DNA of 64,000 nt from Pseudomonas orientalis. Its GTDB lineage: Bacteria > Pseudomonadota > Gammaproteobacteria > Pseudomonadales > Pseudomonadaceae. Made by a program: the position numbers and the translations under genes. The notes under the pieces were generated by a model. The model was not told where the DNA came from and did not search any database. It was given only the letters and a program-made list of their open reading frames with translations. The DNA is taken from NCBI RefSeq assembly GCF_022807995.1, contig NZ_CP094351.1, forward strand, positions 184,501 to 248,500, given 5' to 3'. Shown one piece after another: positions 26,996 through 36,140 of this stretch (its first letter is position 1; each line of letters opens with the position of its first letter).

Positions 26996-27688
26996 GTGAA
27001 AAACCTTCTCCTGATCCTCCTCACCACCCTCATCCTCGGCGGTTGCGTCAGCCACCCCCTCACTCCCGAAAACCGCGCGCAGATCAAGACCGTCAACGTC
27101 CTGCCCGTGAAGTGGGAAAAGAACATGGTGTACTTCGGTCGTGAACAAGCTTGGGGCGCTGCGTTGGGTGCCGGACTGGGCGCGGGTGCCGGCATGGCCA
27201 GCGGGGCGTCCAAGGTCGGCACTGCGGCGTTGAGCGGTGCCGGGTTTGCCGCCGGGATGAAGCTTGGGCAGTTGGCCGAGATGCCGACGCCGGTGGCCAT
27301 TCTGGCGGTGATGGAGGCGGAAAAACTCGATGTAGGCGTGTTGCTCAAGCAGGGCTTTGTCGATGCGCTGGGCAAGACTTCGACGCTCAAGGTGGTCGGC
27401 GACGATGAACCGGCCGATGCGCAGATCCAGTTGACCGTGTCCGAGTGGGGCTTTCGCCTGACCCAGGGTTTCAGCAGCGTGATTTACCCTACCCTCAGCG
27501 TGGTGGCGCAGATGAATCGCGGCGATGAAATGATCTGGCGCACCTTTGAAACGGTGACGCCATTCAATGGCCAGAACGTTTATGGCTACACGCCGCTCAC
27601 CTATCGCACAGACCCGGAGGCCTTGCGTCGGGCACTGACCGGGATTACGCAGATTTCTGCGCAGTATCTGGTGAAGGAGCTCAAGTAG
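26996..27688 (+). CDS. Lipoprotein, GC-rich paralogue of the gene at 23675
   Basis: A 230-residue protein with a lipobox LILGGC (Cys at about 17), the motif TPENRAQIKTVNVLP matching IENRHKITTVTILP of the paralogue, the Gly/Ala-rich AWGAALGAGLGAGAGMASG, and a C-terminal domain with SEWGFRLTQG and WRTFETVTPFNG. It starts with GTG at 26996 after AAAGGA (26984-26989). The ATG two bases upstream is out of frame. Composition is that of the core genome, so this is probably the resident copy and the AT-rich gene at 23675 the acquired or diverged one. Function unknown. Confidence 0.75.
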   Translation: MKNLLLILLTTLILGGCVSHPLTPENRAQIKTVNVLPVKWEKNMVYFGREQAWGAALGAGLGAGAGMASGASKVGTAALSGAGFAAGMKLGQLAEMPTPVAILAVMEAEKLDVGVLLKQGFVDALGKTSTLKVVGDDEPADAQIQLTVSEWGFRLTQGFSSVIYPTLSVVAQMNRGDEMIWRTFETVTPFNGQNVYGYTPLTYRTDPEALRRALTGITQISAQYLVKELK

Positions 27689-28105
27689 GTCTGATGGTGA
27701 GGTAACGCGGTTGGTTGGTGCGGGCGTGATGGTGAACGCTCAGGCACCGTGTGTTTCTGGTTGCTCGCGTTATCGTTGGGGATCTTCGCGAGCAAGCTCG
27801 CTCCTACGGGATTGGGGGCGTGTTGAATGGCTTTGAACATTTTGTTTATCTCGATGTCCTTACCCCGCCCACCCGCAACCGGTCGGGCTGCATGGACTGC
27901 AGCGTTTTCAAATGACATTAAGGATTGATGTGAACCTCTCCCTATTACGGCCTCCTGTCTGCCACCGCCTGCGGTGCACCGGCTCGCGCCTGCGATTCCC
28001 AGGGACGCCGGGAGAGCCTCATTCGGATTGATTGATCCTTTCGCACAGCACACCTACTGCTGCCGGGCGTATTGGCGGCGTTGACTGTAGTTCATGGAGT
28101 TTGAA
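27689..28105. other. Intergenic stretch with a single REP element
   Basis: One REP of the GAGCAAGCTCGCTCCTAC type lies at 27785-27807. The partner REP is lost, though the inner spacer (CGCGTTATCGTTG) normally seen in these REPINs remains just before it. The rest, up to the autotransporter start, shows no gene or clear promoter. Confidence 0.6.
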
Positions 28106-30694
28106 ATGAAGCGCAAGCAGTTCCAGAAAAGTCTGTTGGCAATCATGGTCGGGGCAATCAGCACGCAGGTGCTGGCAGTCGAGTTCGACCTGGGGCAGGG
28201 CAAGAATATTTGGGCCAATGAGACGTTTAACGAGCCGGTCACCATTACCGGCAAGTTTTCCCGGGTGGTCGATTCCAGCACCACTGATCCCGCCGGTCTC
28301 GGCTTTGTGAACACCAACATTCAAGGCTCGCTGATCAACCGCGCGGACATCACGCTGGACTCACAGGGCAAAACCATTCGTGCGATTGCCATCGACCCGA
28401 TGTTCTGGTCTGGCCCTTCCAATCTGACTCCCGGCACCATCACCGGGGATGTGGTTCAGGCGGGCAATATCCTGATGAACCATGGCGCCTATGAAGGGCT
28501 TGAAATCGGTACCACCACCATTGGCGGCAGTGTTATCAACTCCGGCACCATCCGCTCTACACCTCCCGTGGGTACCGTGACGACGCCCGGCTACCTGGGC
28601 GGCGGCGAAGGCATTTACTTGCACGGCACCACCATTGCGGGCGACGTCTCCAACACCGGTGTGATCGACATGGCCGGTCCGGATGCGATTGGCTTGATCC
28701 TTGACGTCAGCGGCGACACGCCGACCACCATCGGCGGCAAGCTGTTGAACTCGGGTTCGATTATCGCCACCGGTGATGGCGCCTGGGGCATGGAAGTGGA
28801 AACCGACACCAACCCCCTGCGTATTGAAAACAGCGGCCTGATTTCCGCCACTGGCAATGAGGCGAGGGGGCTGAGCTTTTTCTCCGGCACCGTCGATTAC
28901 ATTCTCAACACCGGCACCATTGAAGCCAAGGGCGCGTCGGCCAATGCCTTCTATCTTTTCGGCGCCAGCTTTGCGCAGAACAGCGCCACAGGCGCACGGG
29001 GTATCGTCAACCGTGGACTCATCGCGGCGGACGGCACGGCGATCCAGGTGGATGCGGCCAGGCAGGTCGCGGCGTTTGAAATCAACCAGCAAGCCGGCGA
29101 AATCCGCAGCAACAGCGGCATCGCCGTCGACGCCAACAACCTCGCCAGCCTGAACTGGACCGGCGGCAAAATCACCGGCGACCTGCTCAAACTCAGCGCC
29201 GTCAACATCGGCGGTCAGGCGGGTTTCAGCGGTAGCCGTATCATCGCGCCGGTGTCGGTCAACTCGGGTTCGCTGAACCTCTCGGCGCCCGGCACTGCTA
29301 TCACCGGCGACCTCAATGTGGCCAGCGGTGCGGGCATTGATATGCACCTGGCCGACAGCGTGGTGCCGACCACGCCGTACCTCACCGTCAACGGCACGGC
29401 CAATCTGGCTCAAGCTTCCAAGCTGACGGTCAGCGCCAACCCGGGCGACTTCGCGGCGCCTAAAGCCGGCACGCAATACACCTTGCTGCAAGCCACCAAC
29501 GTGCAGAACAACGGCGTGGCCGTGGCCAGTGCGTCGTCATTGCTGAACGTGCTCAGCTACTCGGCCGACGCGCAGACGGTCAAGGCCGTGGTGGCGGTGA
29601 AAAGCGACCAGCAAGTTCAGCAGGAACTGGCGGGTGTCAGCGCGGGTGCGTCGGCCGCGACCGCCGTCAATGTGCTGAAAAACGATGTGCTCGGCGGGCT
29701 CAACCAGAACGATCCGGTGTTCCAGAGCCTGGCCAACGCCGGGACTGCGCAGCAACTGGCGCAGCTCGCCGATCAACTCACGCCGGACGTCAACCGTGGC
29801 GCCCTCGACGTGGCGCTGTCGGGACAAACCGTGGTCAATGGCGCGATCTTCAACCGCCTCACCGACCAGCGTGAAAGCCACCAAGTCGGTGGTGTGTGGG
29901 TGCAGGGCCTGAGCAGCAACATGGATCAGGACGGCCGTGGCGGCAACAACGGTTACTCGGCCAACAGCAGCGGCATGGCGGTGGGCGTGGACGGTCGTGT
30001 GAACGACACCACCACCTTGGGCGTGGCGTACAGCTACCTGAATTCGAACATTCATTCGGATCTGGGCAACAAAACCGACGTCGAAGGCCACGCGCTGTCG
30101 CTGTACGGCAACTGGGCGCTGCAAAACTGGTTCGTGGATGGCAGCCTCAGCTATGGTCATAACGACAATGACAGCAAGCGCCACGTCGCGGGCACCACGG
30201 CCAAGGGCAGTTACGACAGCAATGTGCTGTCGGCTAGCGTGATCGGCGGCTACAGCTTCAAGCCGTCCCAGGCGGTGGTGATCGAGCCGCGTGTGGCTGC
30301 GCGCTATGCCAACGTGCGCATGGATGGCTACACCGAGAAAGGTTCGTCGGCGGCCTTGAGCACGTCTTCGCAACGTTATGAAGTGGGCGAACTGGGTGCC
30401 GGTGTGCGTTTGGCGGGCAACTTGCCGATGGGCGCGGGCAGCCTGCAACCGGAAGCGACCTTGATGGCCTACCACGACCTGATGGGCGATCGCGTGGCGC
30501 AAACCTCCAGCTTCGTCGCCGGTGGTTCGGCGTTTACCGTGACCGGCGCATCGGTGGCGCGTGACAGCTACGAGGCCAGCGTGGGCGTGAACTACCAGGT
30601 GTCGGACTTCACCGTCGGCGCCAGCTACACCCGCCAAGCGCGCAGTGGTTTTGATGCCGACGGCGTAATGCTCAAGGCGCGCTACGCCTTCTAA
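28106..30694 (+). CDS. Type Va autotransporter (beta-helix passenger, C-terminal barrel)
   Basis: An 862-residue protein with a Sec signal peptide (MKRKQFQKSLLAIMVGAIST, cleavage after VLA at about 24). The passenger of short repeats (about 30-480) has recurring TI.GDV / N.G.I units expected for a right-handed beta-helix. A linker with QQVQQELAGVSAGASA follows (about 505-525), then an autotransporter barrel of about 265 residues from GVWVQGLSSNMDQDGRGG (about 597) to a terminal Phe (ARYAF). The ATG at 28106 follows GGAG with a 5-nt spacer and was preferred over the ATG at 28094. It is a surface or secreted adhesin-like protein of unknown substrate. No neighbour suggests a specific role. Confidence 0.88.
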   Translation: MKRKQFQKSLLAIMVGAISTQVLAVEFDLGQGKNIWANETFNEPVTITGKFSRVVDSSTTDPAGLGFVNTNIQGSLINRADITLDSQGKTIRAIAIDPMFWSGPSNLTPGTITGDVVQAGNILMNHGAYEGLEIGTTTIGGSVINSGTIRSTPPVGTVTTPGYLGGGEGIYLHGTTIAGDVSNTGVIDMAGPDAIGLILDVSGDTPTTIGGKLLNSGSIIATGDGAWGMEVETDTNPLRIENSGLISATGNEARGLSFFSGTVDYILNTGTIEAKGASANAFYLFGASFAQNSATGARGIVNRGLIAADGTAIQVDAARQVAAFEINQQAGEIRSNSGIAVDANNLASLNWTGGKITGDLLKLSAVNIGGQAGFSGSRIIAPVSVNSGSLNLSAPGTAITGDLNVASGAGIDMHLADSVVPTTPYLTVNGTANLAQASKLTVSANPGDFAAPKAGTQYTLLQATNVQNNGVAVASASSLLNVLSYSADAQTVKAVVAVKSDQQVQQELAGVSAGASAATAVNVLKNDVLGGLNQNDPVFQSLANAGTAQQLAQLADQLTPDVNRGALDVALSGQTVVNGAIFNRLTDQRESHQVGGVWVQGLSSNMDQDGRGGNNGYSANSSGMAVGVDGRVNDTTTLGVAYSYLNSNIHSDLGNKTDVEGHALSLYGNWALQNWFVDGSLSYGHNDNDSKRHVAGTTAKGSYDSNVLSASVIGGYSFKPSQAVVIEPRVAARYANVRMDGYTEKGSSAALSTSSQRYEVGELGAGVRLAGNLPMGAGSLQPEATLMAYHDLMGDRVAQTSSFVAGGSAFTVTGASVARDSYEASVGVNYQVSDFTVGASYTRQARSGFDADGVMLKARYAF

Positions 30695-30712
30695 GCCACA
30701 CCGCAAAACAAA

Positions 30713-30802
30713 GTGTGGGAGGGGGCTTGCTCCCGATAGCGGTGGGTCAGTCAATGATGTGTTGACTGGCTCGCCGCCATCGGGGGCAAGCCCCCTCCCA
30801 CA
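30713..30802. repeat. REPIN (GTGGGAGGGGGCTTGC type)
   Basis: Two inverted REPs joined by a spacer of about 45 bp lie just after the autotransporter stop. The left arm reads TTGCTCCCGAT, where most copies have TTGCCCCCGAT. Confidence 0.85.
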
Positions 30803-30878
30803 CTGATATCAGAGGCATCACGCTCTACGTAAGCAGGTTGAGACAGCGCAAGCTGCCCCGGATTCACGCAAACCAAAT

Positions 30879-30940
30879 GTGGGAGGGGGCTTGCCCCCGA
30901 TAGCGGTAGACCAGTCAATGATGGGTTGACTGACCACATT
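30879..30940. repeat. Half REPIN (GTGGGAGGGGGCTTGC type)
   Basis: The left REP and spacer are present (TGTGGGAGGGGGCTTGCCCC, then TCAGTCAATGATGGGTTGAC-like sequence), but the right REP is replaced by ACCACATTGGATCTCC. It is a truncated copy. Beyond it, to the next gene at 31140, no further gene is visible. Confidence 0.75.
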
Positions 30941-31139
30941 GGATCTCCACATTCCAAAGGTTTGTGTTGGATTTCACTACTCGGGCCGAAACACCTTGAG
31001 AACCGCTCTCAACCCCGTAAAATGCCGCAGCCGTTGCATCACGGTCTTTCAGGGAAGAATTCAGGCCAGCATAGTGTCCAGGCTGCCTAACTCCTTGGAA
31101 AACCCAGCAACGCTGATTTCCTCACCCAAGGAGCACCCT

Positions 31140-31820
31140 GTGAAGACACTGTCCAAAATCCTGCTGTCGGGCCTCACCGCCGCGGCGCTGCTGACCGTGG
31201 CCGGTTGCGCCACCGAGAGCAACCGCGCGATGCCGGTGGAACAGGTCGCCAGCGCCAACGTGGCCTATTCCGGCGTGCGCGTACCGATTGCCGTGGGCAA
31301 GTTCGACAACCGCTCCAGCTACATGCGCGGCATCTTCTCCGACGGCGTCGACCGCCTCGGTGGCCAGGCCAAGACCATCCTCATCACCCACCTGCAGCAG
31401 ACCAACCGCTTCAGCGTGCTGGACCGCGACAACATGGGCGAAATTTCCCAGGAAGCCAAAATCAAAGGCACCGTGCAGAAGCTCAAGGGCGCTGACTATG
31501 TGGTGACTGGCGATGTGACCGAGTTCGGCCGCAAAGAAACCGGCGACCGCCAGTTGTTCGGCATCCTCGGCCGTGGCAAGACCCAAGTGGCCTACGCCAA
31601 AGTCGCATTGAATATCGTCAACATCAACACCTCCGAAGTGGTGTATTCCACCCAGGGCGCCGGTGAGTACGCGCTGTCCAACCGTGAAGTGATCGGCTTC
31701 GGCGGCACCGCCAGCTACGACTCCACCCTCAATGGCAAGGTGCTCGACCTGGCCATGCGCGAAGCGATCAACCGCCTGGTCGACGGCATCAACGCTGGCG
31801 CCTGGAACCCGCGTAACTGA
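31140..31820 (+). CDS. CsgG-family lipoprotein
   Basis: A 226-residue protein with a lipobox TVAGC (Cys at about 23) and a CsgG/HfaB-type domain: RVPIAVGKFDNRSSYMRGIF, LVTHLQQTNRFSVLDR-like text (ILITHLQQTNRFSVLDR) and GADYVVTGDVTEFGRK. The CsgG family forms periplasmic or outer-membrane lipoprotein oligomers. No curli genes are nearby, so this is the generic CsgG-like protein of the CsgG-DUF4810-DUF799 operon and not a curli exporter. It starts with GTG at 31140, 6 bp after AAGGAG. The next gene follows 29 bp downstream on the same strand. Confidence 0.88.
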   Translation: MKTLSKILLSGLTAAALLTVAGCATESNRAMPVEQVASANVAYSGVRVPIAVGKFDNRSSYMRGIFSDGVDRLGGQAKTILITHLQQTNRFSVLDRDNMGEISQEAKIKGTVQKLKGADYVVTGDVTEFGRKETGDRQLFGILGRGKTQVAYAKVALNIVNINTSEVVYSTQGAGEYALSNREVIGFGGTASYDSTLNGKVLDLAMREAINRLVDGINAGAWNPRN

Positions 31821-31849
31821 TCAGCCACACCACAAGGAGCAGTACACGG

Positions 31850-32212
31850 ATGAGCAAGGCAGTGAAGTTGGCGCTGATGCTGACAGCAATCGCGACGGTA
31901 GCCGGGTGCCAGACGGCGCCCCAGCCCCTGTATCAATGGGAAAGCTACCAGCCGCAGGTTTACGAGTACTTCAAGGGCGAGCCCAAGGAAGCGCAGGTGG
32001 AAGCACTGGAGCGCGATCTGCAGAAGATCAACGCCAGTGGCCGCAAGGCGCCGCCGGGTTACCACGCGCACCTGGGCATGCTGTACATGAACATGGGCAA
32101 GGATGACCAGATGGTGCAGGAGTTTCGCACCGAGAAAGCCCTGTTCCCCGAGTCCGCTGCGTACATGGACTTTCTGCTGAAAAACGCCAAGACCGGAGTC
32201 GCCACCAAATGA
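31850..32212 (+). CDS. DUF4810-type lipoprotein
   Basis: A 120-residue protein with a lipobox TVAGC (Cys 20), then PLYQWESYQPQVYEYFKG and a tetratricopeptide-like helical end (GYHAHLGMLYMNMGKDDQMV). These are typical of DUF4810, which occurs with CsgG-like and DUF799 lipoproteins. AAGGAG precedes the ATG. The gene overlaps the next by 4 bp (ATGA), so the three form one operon. Confidence 0.85.
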   Translation: MSKAVKLALMLTAIATVAGCQTAPQPLYQWESYQPQVYEYFKGEPKEAQVEALERDLQKINASGRKAPPGYHAHLGMLYMNMGKDDQMVQEFRTEKALFPESAAYMDFLLKNAKTGVATK

Positions 32213-32859
32213 GCCTGTTAAAACTCACCGGCGCCCTGCTGGCCCTGGCGTTGCTCGGCGGTTGCGCGGCGCCCAAGACAGTTGATTATTCGGCGTACAA
32301 ACAGGCGCGGCCCAAGTCGATCCTGGTACTGCCGCCGATCAATGAATCGCCGGAAGTGCAGGCGTCCTACAGCCTGGTGTCGCAAGTCACCTACCCGCTG
32401 GCCGAAGCCGGCTACTACGTGTTGCCGATTGCACTGGTGGACGAAACCTTCCGCCAGAACGGCCTGACCACCGCCAACGACATCCAGGGTGTGCCGCCGA
32501 CCAAGCTGCATGACATCTTCGGTGCCGACGCGGCGTTGTACATCACCGTCAGTGAATACGGCACCAAGTACATGCTGATCTCCAGCGACACCTCAGTGAC
32601 GGCCTCGGCCAAGCTGGTGGACCTGCGCACCGGCACCACCCTGTGGACCGGCGCGGCGCGGGCGTCCAGCGAGGAAGGCAACAACAACGGTGGCGGCCTG
32701 GTGGGCATGCTGATCACGGCGGCGGTCAAGCAGGTGATCAACAGCTCCACCGATGCCGCGCACCCGATTGCCGGTATCACCAGTGCACGGCTGCTGTCGG
32801 CAGGGCAACGCACCGGCATCCTGTACGGCCCGCGTAACCCGAAATACGGCACGGACTGA
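32209..32859 (+). CDS. DUF799 (GNA1162-type) lipoprotein
   Basis: A 216-residue protein with a lipobox ALLGGC (Cys 19) and the family features YSAYKQARPKSILVLPPINE, EAGYYVLPIALVDETF and a C-terminal Gly/Asn-rich segment (EEGNNNGGGLVGM) before the last helix. GNA1162-like proteins are outer-membrane lipoproteins of unknown role. Third gene of the operon, coupled by the ATGA overlap with the DUF4810 gene. Confidence 0.86.
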   Translation: MSLLKLTGALLALALLGGCAAPKTVDYSAYKQARPKSILVLPPINESPEVQASYSLVSQVTYPLAEAGYYVLPIALVDETFRQNGLTTANDIQGVPPTKLHDIFGADAALYITVSEYGTKYMLISSDTSVTASAKLVDLRTGTTLWTGAARASSEEGNNNGGGLVGMLITAAVKQVINSSTDAAHPIAGITSARLLSAGQRTGILYGPRNPKYGTD

Positions 32860-32884
32860 CGTTCTTCAAACACTGAAGATCAAC

Positions 32885-32974
32885 TGTGGGAGGGGGCTTG
32901 CCCCCGATGACGGTGTATCAGTCACTACTGCAGTGACTGACCCACCGCCATCGGGAGCAAGCCCCCTCCCACAT
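32885..32974. repeat. REPIN (GTGGGAGGGGGCTTGC type)
   Basis: Inverted REPs flank a spacer of about 45 bp, lying after the DUF799 gene and about 100 bp before the VWA gene. Confidence 0.85.
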
Positions 32975-33070
32975 TGTTTTTTTGCTGTCAGGTAAATGGG
33001 GCTTAACCCGAACCCCACCCACCCCGCGTCTGACCTTGTGAACGGCTCATTCACTCACGAGGCCCAGCCC

Positions 33071-34705
33071 ATGTCCCACCCTCTGCTCTCCCTGCGTCCT
33101 GCTGCCCAAGGTTTCACCGTTACCCTGCTGATGGCGCTGGCCGGATGCGGGCTGTCGTCGTCCCCCGACCTGGCGAAACCAGCGGAGCCCATCGCAACGC
33201 TTCAACGCGCCCCGGCCCAAGGCGCAGTCGTCAAACGCATGGTCATGCCTGCCCCAATGATGATGCGGGAAACGGCGACCCGGGATGAGCGCAGCGAACC
33301 GCGCGAGCAATACGCCAACCTGCCCGACAACCCCGTGCACCGCGTCGCCGAAACCCCGGTCTCCACCTTCAGCGTGGATGTCGACACCGGCAGCTACGCC
33401 AACGTAAGACGCTTCCTCAACCAGGGCCGCCTGCCGCCTGAAGGCGCGGTGCGGCTAGAGGAAATGGTCAACTATTTCCCCTACGACTACGCGCTGCCTA
33501 CCGACGGCTCACCCTTTGGCGTCACCACCGAAGTCGCCACCACGCCGTGGAACCCACGCACGAAACTCTTGCGTATCGGCATCAAGGCCTCCGACAAAAC
33601 CGTGGCAGAACTGGCCCCGGCCAACCTGGTGTTCCTGGTGGACGTGTCCGGCTCCATGGACCGACGCGAAGGCTTGCCGCTGGTTAAAAGCACCCTGAAA
33701 TTACTGGTGGATCAACTGCGCGACCAGGACCGCGTATCACTGGTGGTTTACGCCGGTGAATCCCGCGTGGTGCTCAAACCCACCTCCGGGCGTGACAAAA
33801 CCACAATCCGCAACGCCATCGACCAACTCACCGCCGGTGGCGCCACCGCTGGCGCGTCCGGCATCGAACTGGCCTACCAGATGGCCCGCGAAGGCTTCAT
33901 CGACCAAGGCATCAACCGCATCCTGCTGGCCACCGACGGCGACTTCAACGTGGGCATCAGCGACTTCGACAGCCTCAAGCACATGGCAGCGGACCAGCGC
34001 AAAAGCGGCGTATCCCTGACTACCCTCGGCTTTGGCGTGGACAACTACAACGAACACCTGATGGAACAACTGGCTGACGCCGGTGACGGCAACTACGCCT
34101 ACATCGACAACCTGCGCGAAGCGCGCAAAGTGCTGGTGGACCAGCTCAGCTCGACCCTGGCCGTGGTGGCGCGTGATGTGAAATTGCAGGTGGAATTCAA
34201 CCCGGCACAGGTCAGCGAATACCGCCTGCTCGGCTATGAAAACCGCGCCCTGAAGCGTGAGGATTTCAACAACGACAAAGTCGATGCCGGCGAAATCGGC
34301 GCAGGGCACACGGTGACCGCGTTGTATGAAATCGTGCCGAAGGGCGAGAAGGGCTGGCTGGAGCCGTTGCGCTACGCCAGAGCGCCTGCGACTGAAAACA
34401 CCTCGGCCGAACTGGCGACGGTGCGCGTACGCTACAAGGCTGCGGGCGGTGATAGCCAGTTGATCGAACGGGCCGTCGACAAAACATCCACCAAGCCCAG
34501 CGACGACCTGCGCTTCAGCGCCGCCGTAGCCGCCTTCGCCCAACAACTCAAGGGAGATGGCCGCTACACTGGCAACATGCGTTTGCAGGACACCGCCGCC
34601 CTGGCCCGCTCGGCCCGCGGCGACGACCCGTTCGGCCTGCGCAATGAATTCGTGCAACTGGTCGAACTGGCCCAAAGCCTGAAACCCTTATCCCGAGCAC
34701 AATGA
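33071..34705 (+). CDS. VWA-domain lipoprotein (YfbK-like)
   Basis: A 544-residue protein with a lipoprotein signal (lipobox MALAGC, Cys about 27) and an N-terminal region with VSTFSVDVDTGSYANVRRFL (about 97-116), as in YfbK-like proteins. A von Willebrand A domain with an intact MIDAS motif (FLVDVSGSMD, about 190-200) follows, then a C-terminal DUF3520-like region. The ATG at 33071 was chosen because it begins the signal peptide, although the frame is open from 32996. It precedes an ECF sigma factor and its partner, an arrangement common in pseudomonads that suggests envelope stress or surface regulation. This last point is inference. Confidence 0.85.
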   Translation: MSHPLLSLRPAAQGFTVTLLMALAGCGLSSSPDLAKPAEPIATLQRAPAQGAVVKRMVMPAPMMMRETATRDERSEPREQYANLPDNPVHRVAETPVSTFSVDVDTGSYANVRRFLNQGRLPPEGAVRLEEMVNYFPYDYALPTDGSPFGVTTEVATTPWNPRTKLLRIGIKASDKTVAELAPANLVFLVDVSGSMDRREGLPLVKSTLKLLVDQLRDQDRVSLVVYAGESRVVLKPTSGRDKTTIRNAIDQLTAGGATAGASGIELAYQMAREGFIDQGINRILLATDGDFNVGISDFDSLKHMAADQRKSGVSLTTLGFGVDNYNEHLMEQLADAGDGNYAYIDNLREARKVLVDQLSSTLAVVARDVKLQVEFNPAQVSEYRLLGYENRALKREDFNNDKVDAGEIGAGHTVTALYEIVPKGEKGWLEPLRYARAPATENTSAELATVRVRYKAAGGDSQLIERAVDKTSTKPSDDLRFSAAVAAFAQQLKGDGRYTGNMRLQDTAALARSARGDDPFGLRNEFVQLVELAQSLKPLSRAQ

Positions 34706-34713
34706 AGATCAAC

Positions 34714-34803
34714 TGTGGGAGGGGGCTTGCCCCCGATAGCGGCCTATCATTACCAAATGTGCTGACTGACCCACCGCCATCGGGAGCAAGCCCCCTCCCA
34801 CAC
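34714..34803. repeat. REPIN (GTGGGAGGGGGCTTGC type)
   Basis: Inverted REPs lie between the VWA gene and the sigma-factor gene. The right arm reads TCGGGAGCAAGCCCCC. Confidence 0.85.
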
Positions 34804-34844
34804 TTGGATCTACTTCGATCTGACAGAAGGAGTTCGCCCATTAC

Positions 34845-35417
34845 ATGGCCGTTCCAGACGATCCCCCCAGCGACGAATCGCTGCTGGCCCGCTACCGCAT
34901 CGGCGACGCTGCTGCGTTCGAAGCCTTGTACGCCCGGCACCGCCAGGGCCTGTACCGCTTCCTCGTATCCCTGTGCAACAAACCCGAACTGGCCGAAGAA
35001 ATCTACCAGGACACCTGGCTCAGCCTGATCCGCAGCACCACCCAGCCACAAGGCCGGGCGAGTTTTCGCACCTGGTTGTTCCAGATCGCCCGCAACCGCC
35101 TGATCGACCACTGGCGCAAGCACGGCATCCACAACCCCTTGCACGACAGCTACGATGAACAACTGCACGCCCAGCCCGACGACAGCGCCGGCCCCGAACA
35201 GCAACTGAGCCTGAACCGCGACCAGGCGCGCCTCGACGCCGCCGTGCAAGCCTTGCCCGAAGACCAGCGCGAAGTCTTCCTGCTGCGCCTGCACGGCGAC
35301 CTCGAAGTCCCGCAAATCGCCACCCTCACCGGTGCCCCGCTGGAAACCGTTAAAAGCCGCTTGCGCTATGCCCTGCAGAAATTGCGGCGCCTGCTGGCTG
35401 ACGAGGTAACTGTATGA
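34845..35417 (+). CDS. ECF-type sigma-70 family RNA polymerase sigma factor
   Basis: A 190-residue protein. Sigma region 2 is visible (FEALYARHRQGLYRFLVSLC, about 25-44, through SFRTWLFQIARNRLIDHWRK, about 73-92). Region 4 has the helix-turn-helix (LPEDQREVFLLRLHGDLEVP then TLTGAPLETVKSRLRYALQKLR, about 134-180). It overlaps the next gene by 4 bp (GTATGA), the usual layout for an ECF sigma and its anti-sigma factor. A REPIN separates it from the upstream VWA gene, so it may have its own promoter. Confidence 0.9.
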   Translation: MAVPDDPPSDESLLARYRIGDAAAFEALYARHRQGLYRFLVSLCNKPELAEEIYQDTWLSLIRSTTQPQGRASFRTWLFQIARNRLIDHWRKHGIHNPLHDSYDEQLHAQPDDSAGPEQQLSLNRDQARLDAAVQALPEDQREVFLLRLHGDLEVPQIATLTGAPLETVKSRLRYALQKLRRLLADEVTV

Positions 35418-35965
35418 CTGCCCCCCGAGACCCGAACGATCCGCGCGACGAAGCGCTGATCCAGCACTATCGCCAGAACAGTGCCGGCGAACCGCCCGCA
35501 TTCCTGGACACATTCATTCTCAACGCCGCCCGCCGCGAAGCGCCTGCCCCCAAGCCCAGCCTGTGGCAACGCTGGCTGCGGCTGTGCCAGCAACCGCGTT
35601 GGCAGATGGCGTTCGCCAGCGTGGCCGGTGTGGCGTTGCTGGCGGGCGTGATGACGCGCACCCCCGAGCTTGCCCCGGTACAGAACACGCGCCTCGCTGC
35701 CCCGGCAGCTTTCTCCACGCCTGCGCCCATGAGCGCGCCGCCGCGTGCCGAGTCGTTCAGCGCCGAAATGAACAGTGACGCCTTGCCCCAAGGCAAGCTG
35801 GCCAAGAGCGCTGCGCCGCAGCCGCTGGAGCAGGGCTTGCAGGACGTGTTGCGCCTGCGCGCGGCGGGCGATGATGCAGCGGCGGCGGCGAAAGTGGCTG
35901 AGTTGCAAAAACGCTTTCCTAAGCAAAATCTTGAGGAGCGGCTCAAAGCATTGCAGCCTCGCTGA
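35414..35965 (+). CDS. Probable anti-sigma factor (single transmembrane segment)
   Basis: A 183-residue protein with a cytoplasmic N-terminus (DEALIQHYRQNSAGEPPAFL), one hydrophobic segment (WQMAFASVAGVALLAGVM, about 63-80), a Pro/Ala-rich periplasmic linker and a helical C-terminus (RAAGDDAAAAAKVAELQKRF). The ATG at 35414 overlaps the sigma-factor stop. Topology and coupling point to an anti-sigma role, although no zinc-binding HxxxCxxC motif is visible, so it is not a ZAS-type protein. Confidence 0.7.
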   Translation: MTAPRDPNDPRDEALIQHYRQNSAGEPPAFLDTFILNAARREAPAPKPSLWQRWLRLCQQPRWQMAFASVAGVALLAGVMTRTPELAPVQNTRLAAPAAFSTPAPMSAPPRAESFSAEMNSDALPQGKLAKSAAPQPLEQGLQDVLRLRAAGDDAAAAAKVAELQKRFPKQNLEERLKALQPR

Positions 35966-36140
35966 CGCTGTGGCGATGGTATCGCGCGATACCATCGCCA
36001 GTCTGGGTGAAAGGGGTCATAAGCATATGAATTTATAGTCAGTAGCGGGGCGTGTAATTACTGCTAAGTTAATCGTCGAAAAGACATCATTGTCCCTGCT
36101 GGCTGGCCTGGAGAGCTGCTGCTTCATACAAGGAGTTCCC

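Noticed and set aside
31140..31820. Curli export by the CsgG-like lipoprotein
   Set aside because: No csgA, csgB, csgE or csgF is nearby; the DUF4810-DUF799 partners mark a different, widespread lipoprotein operon.
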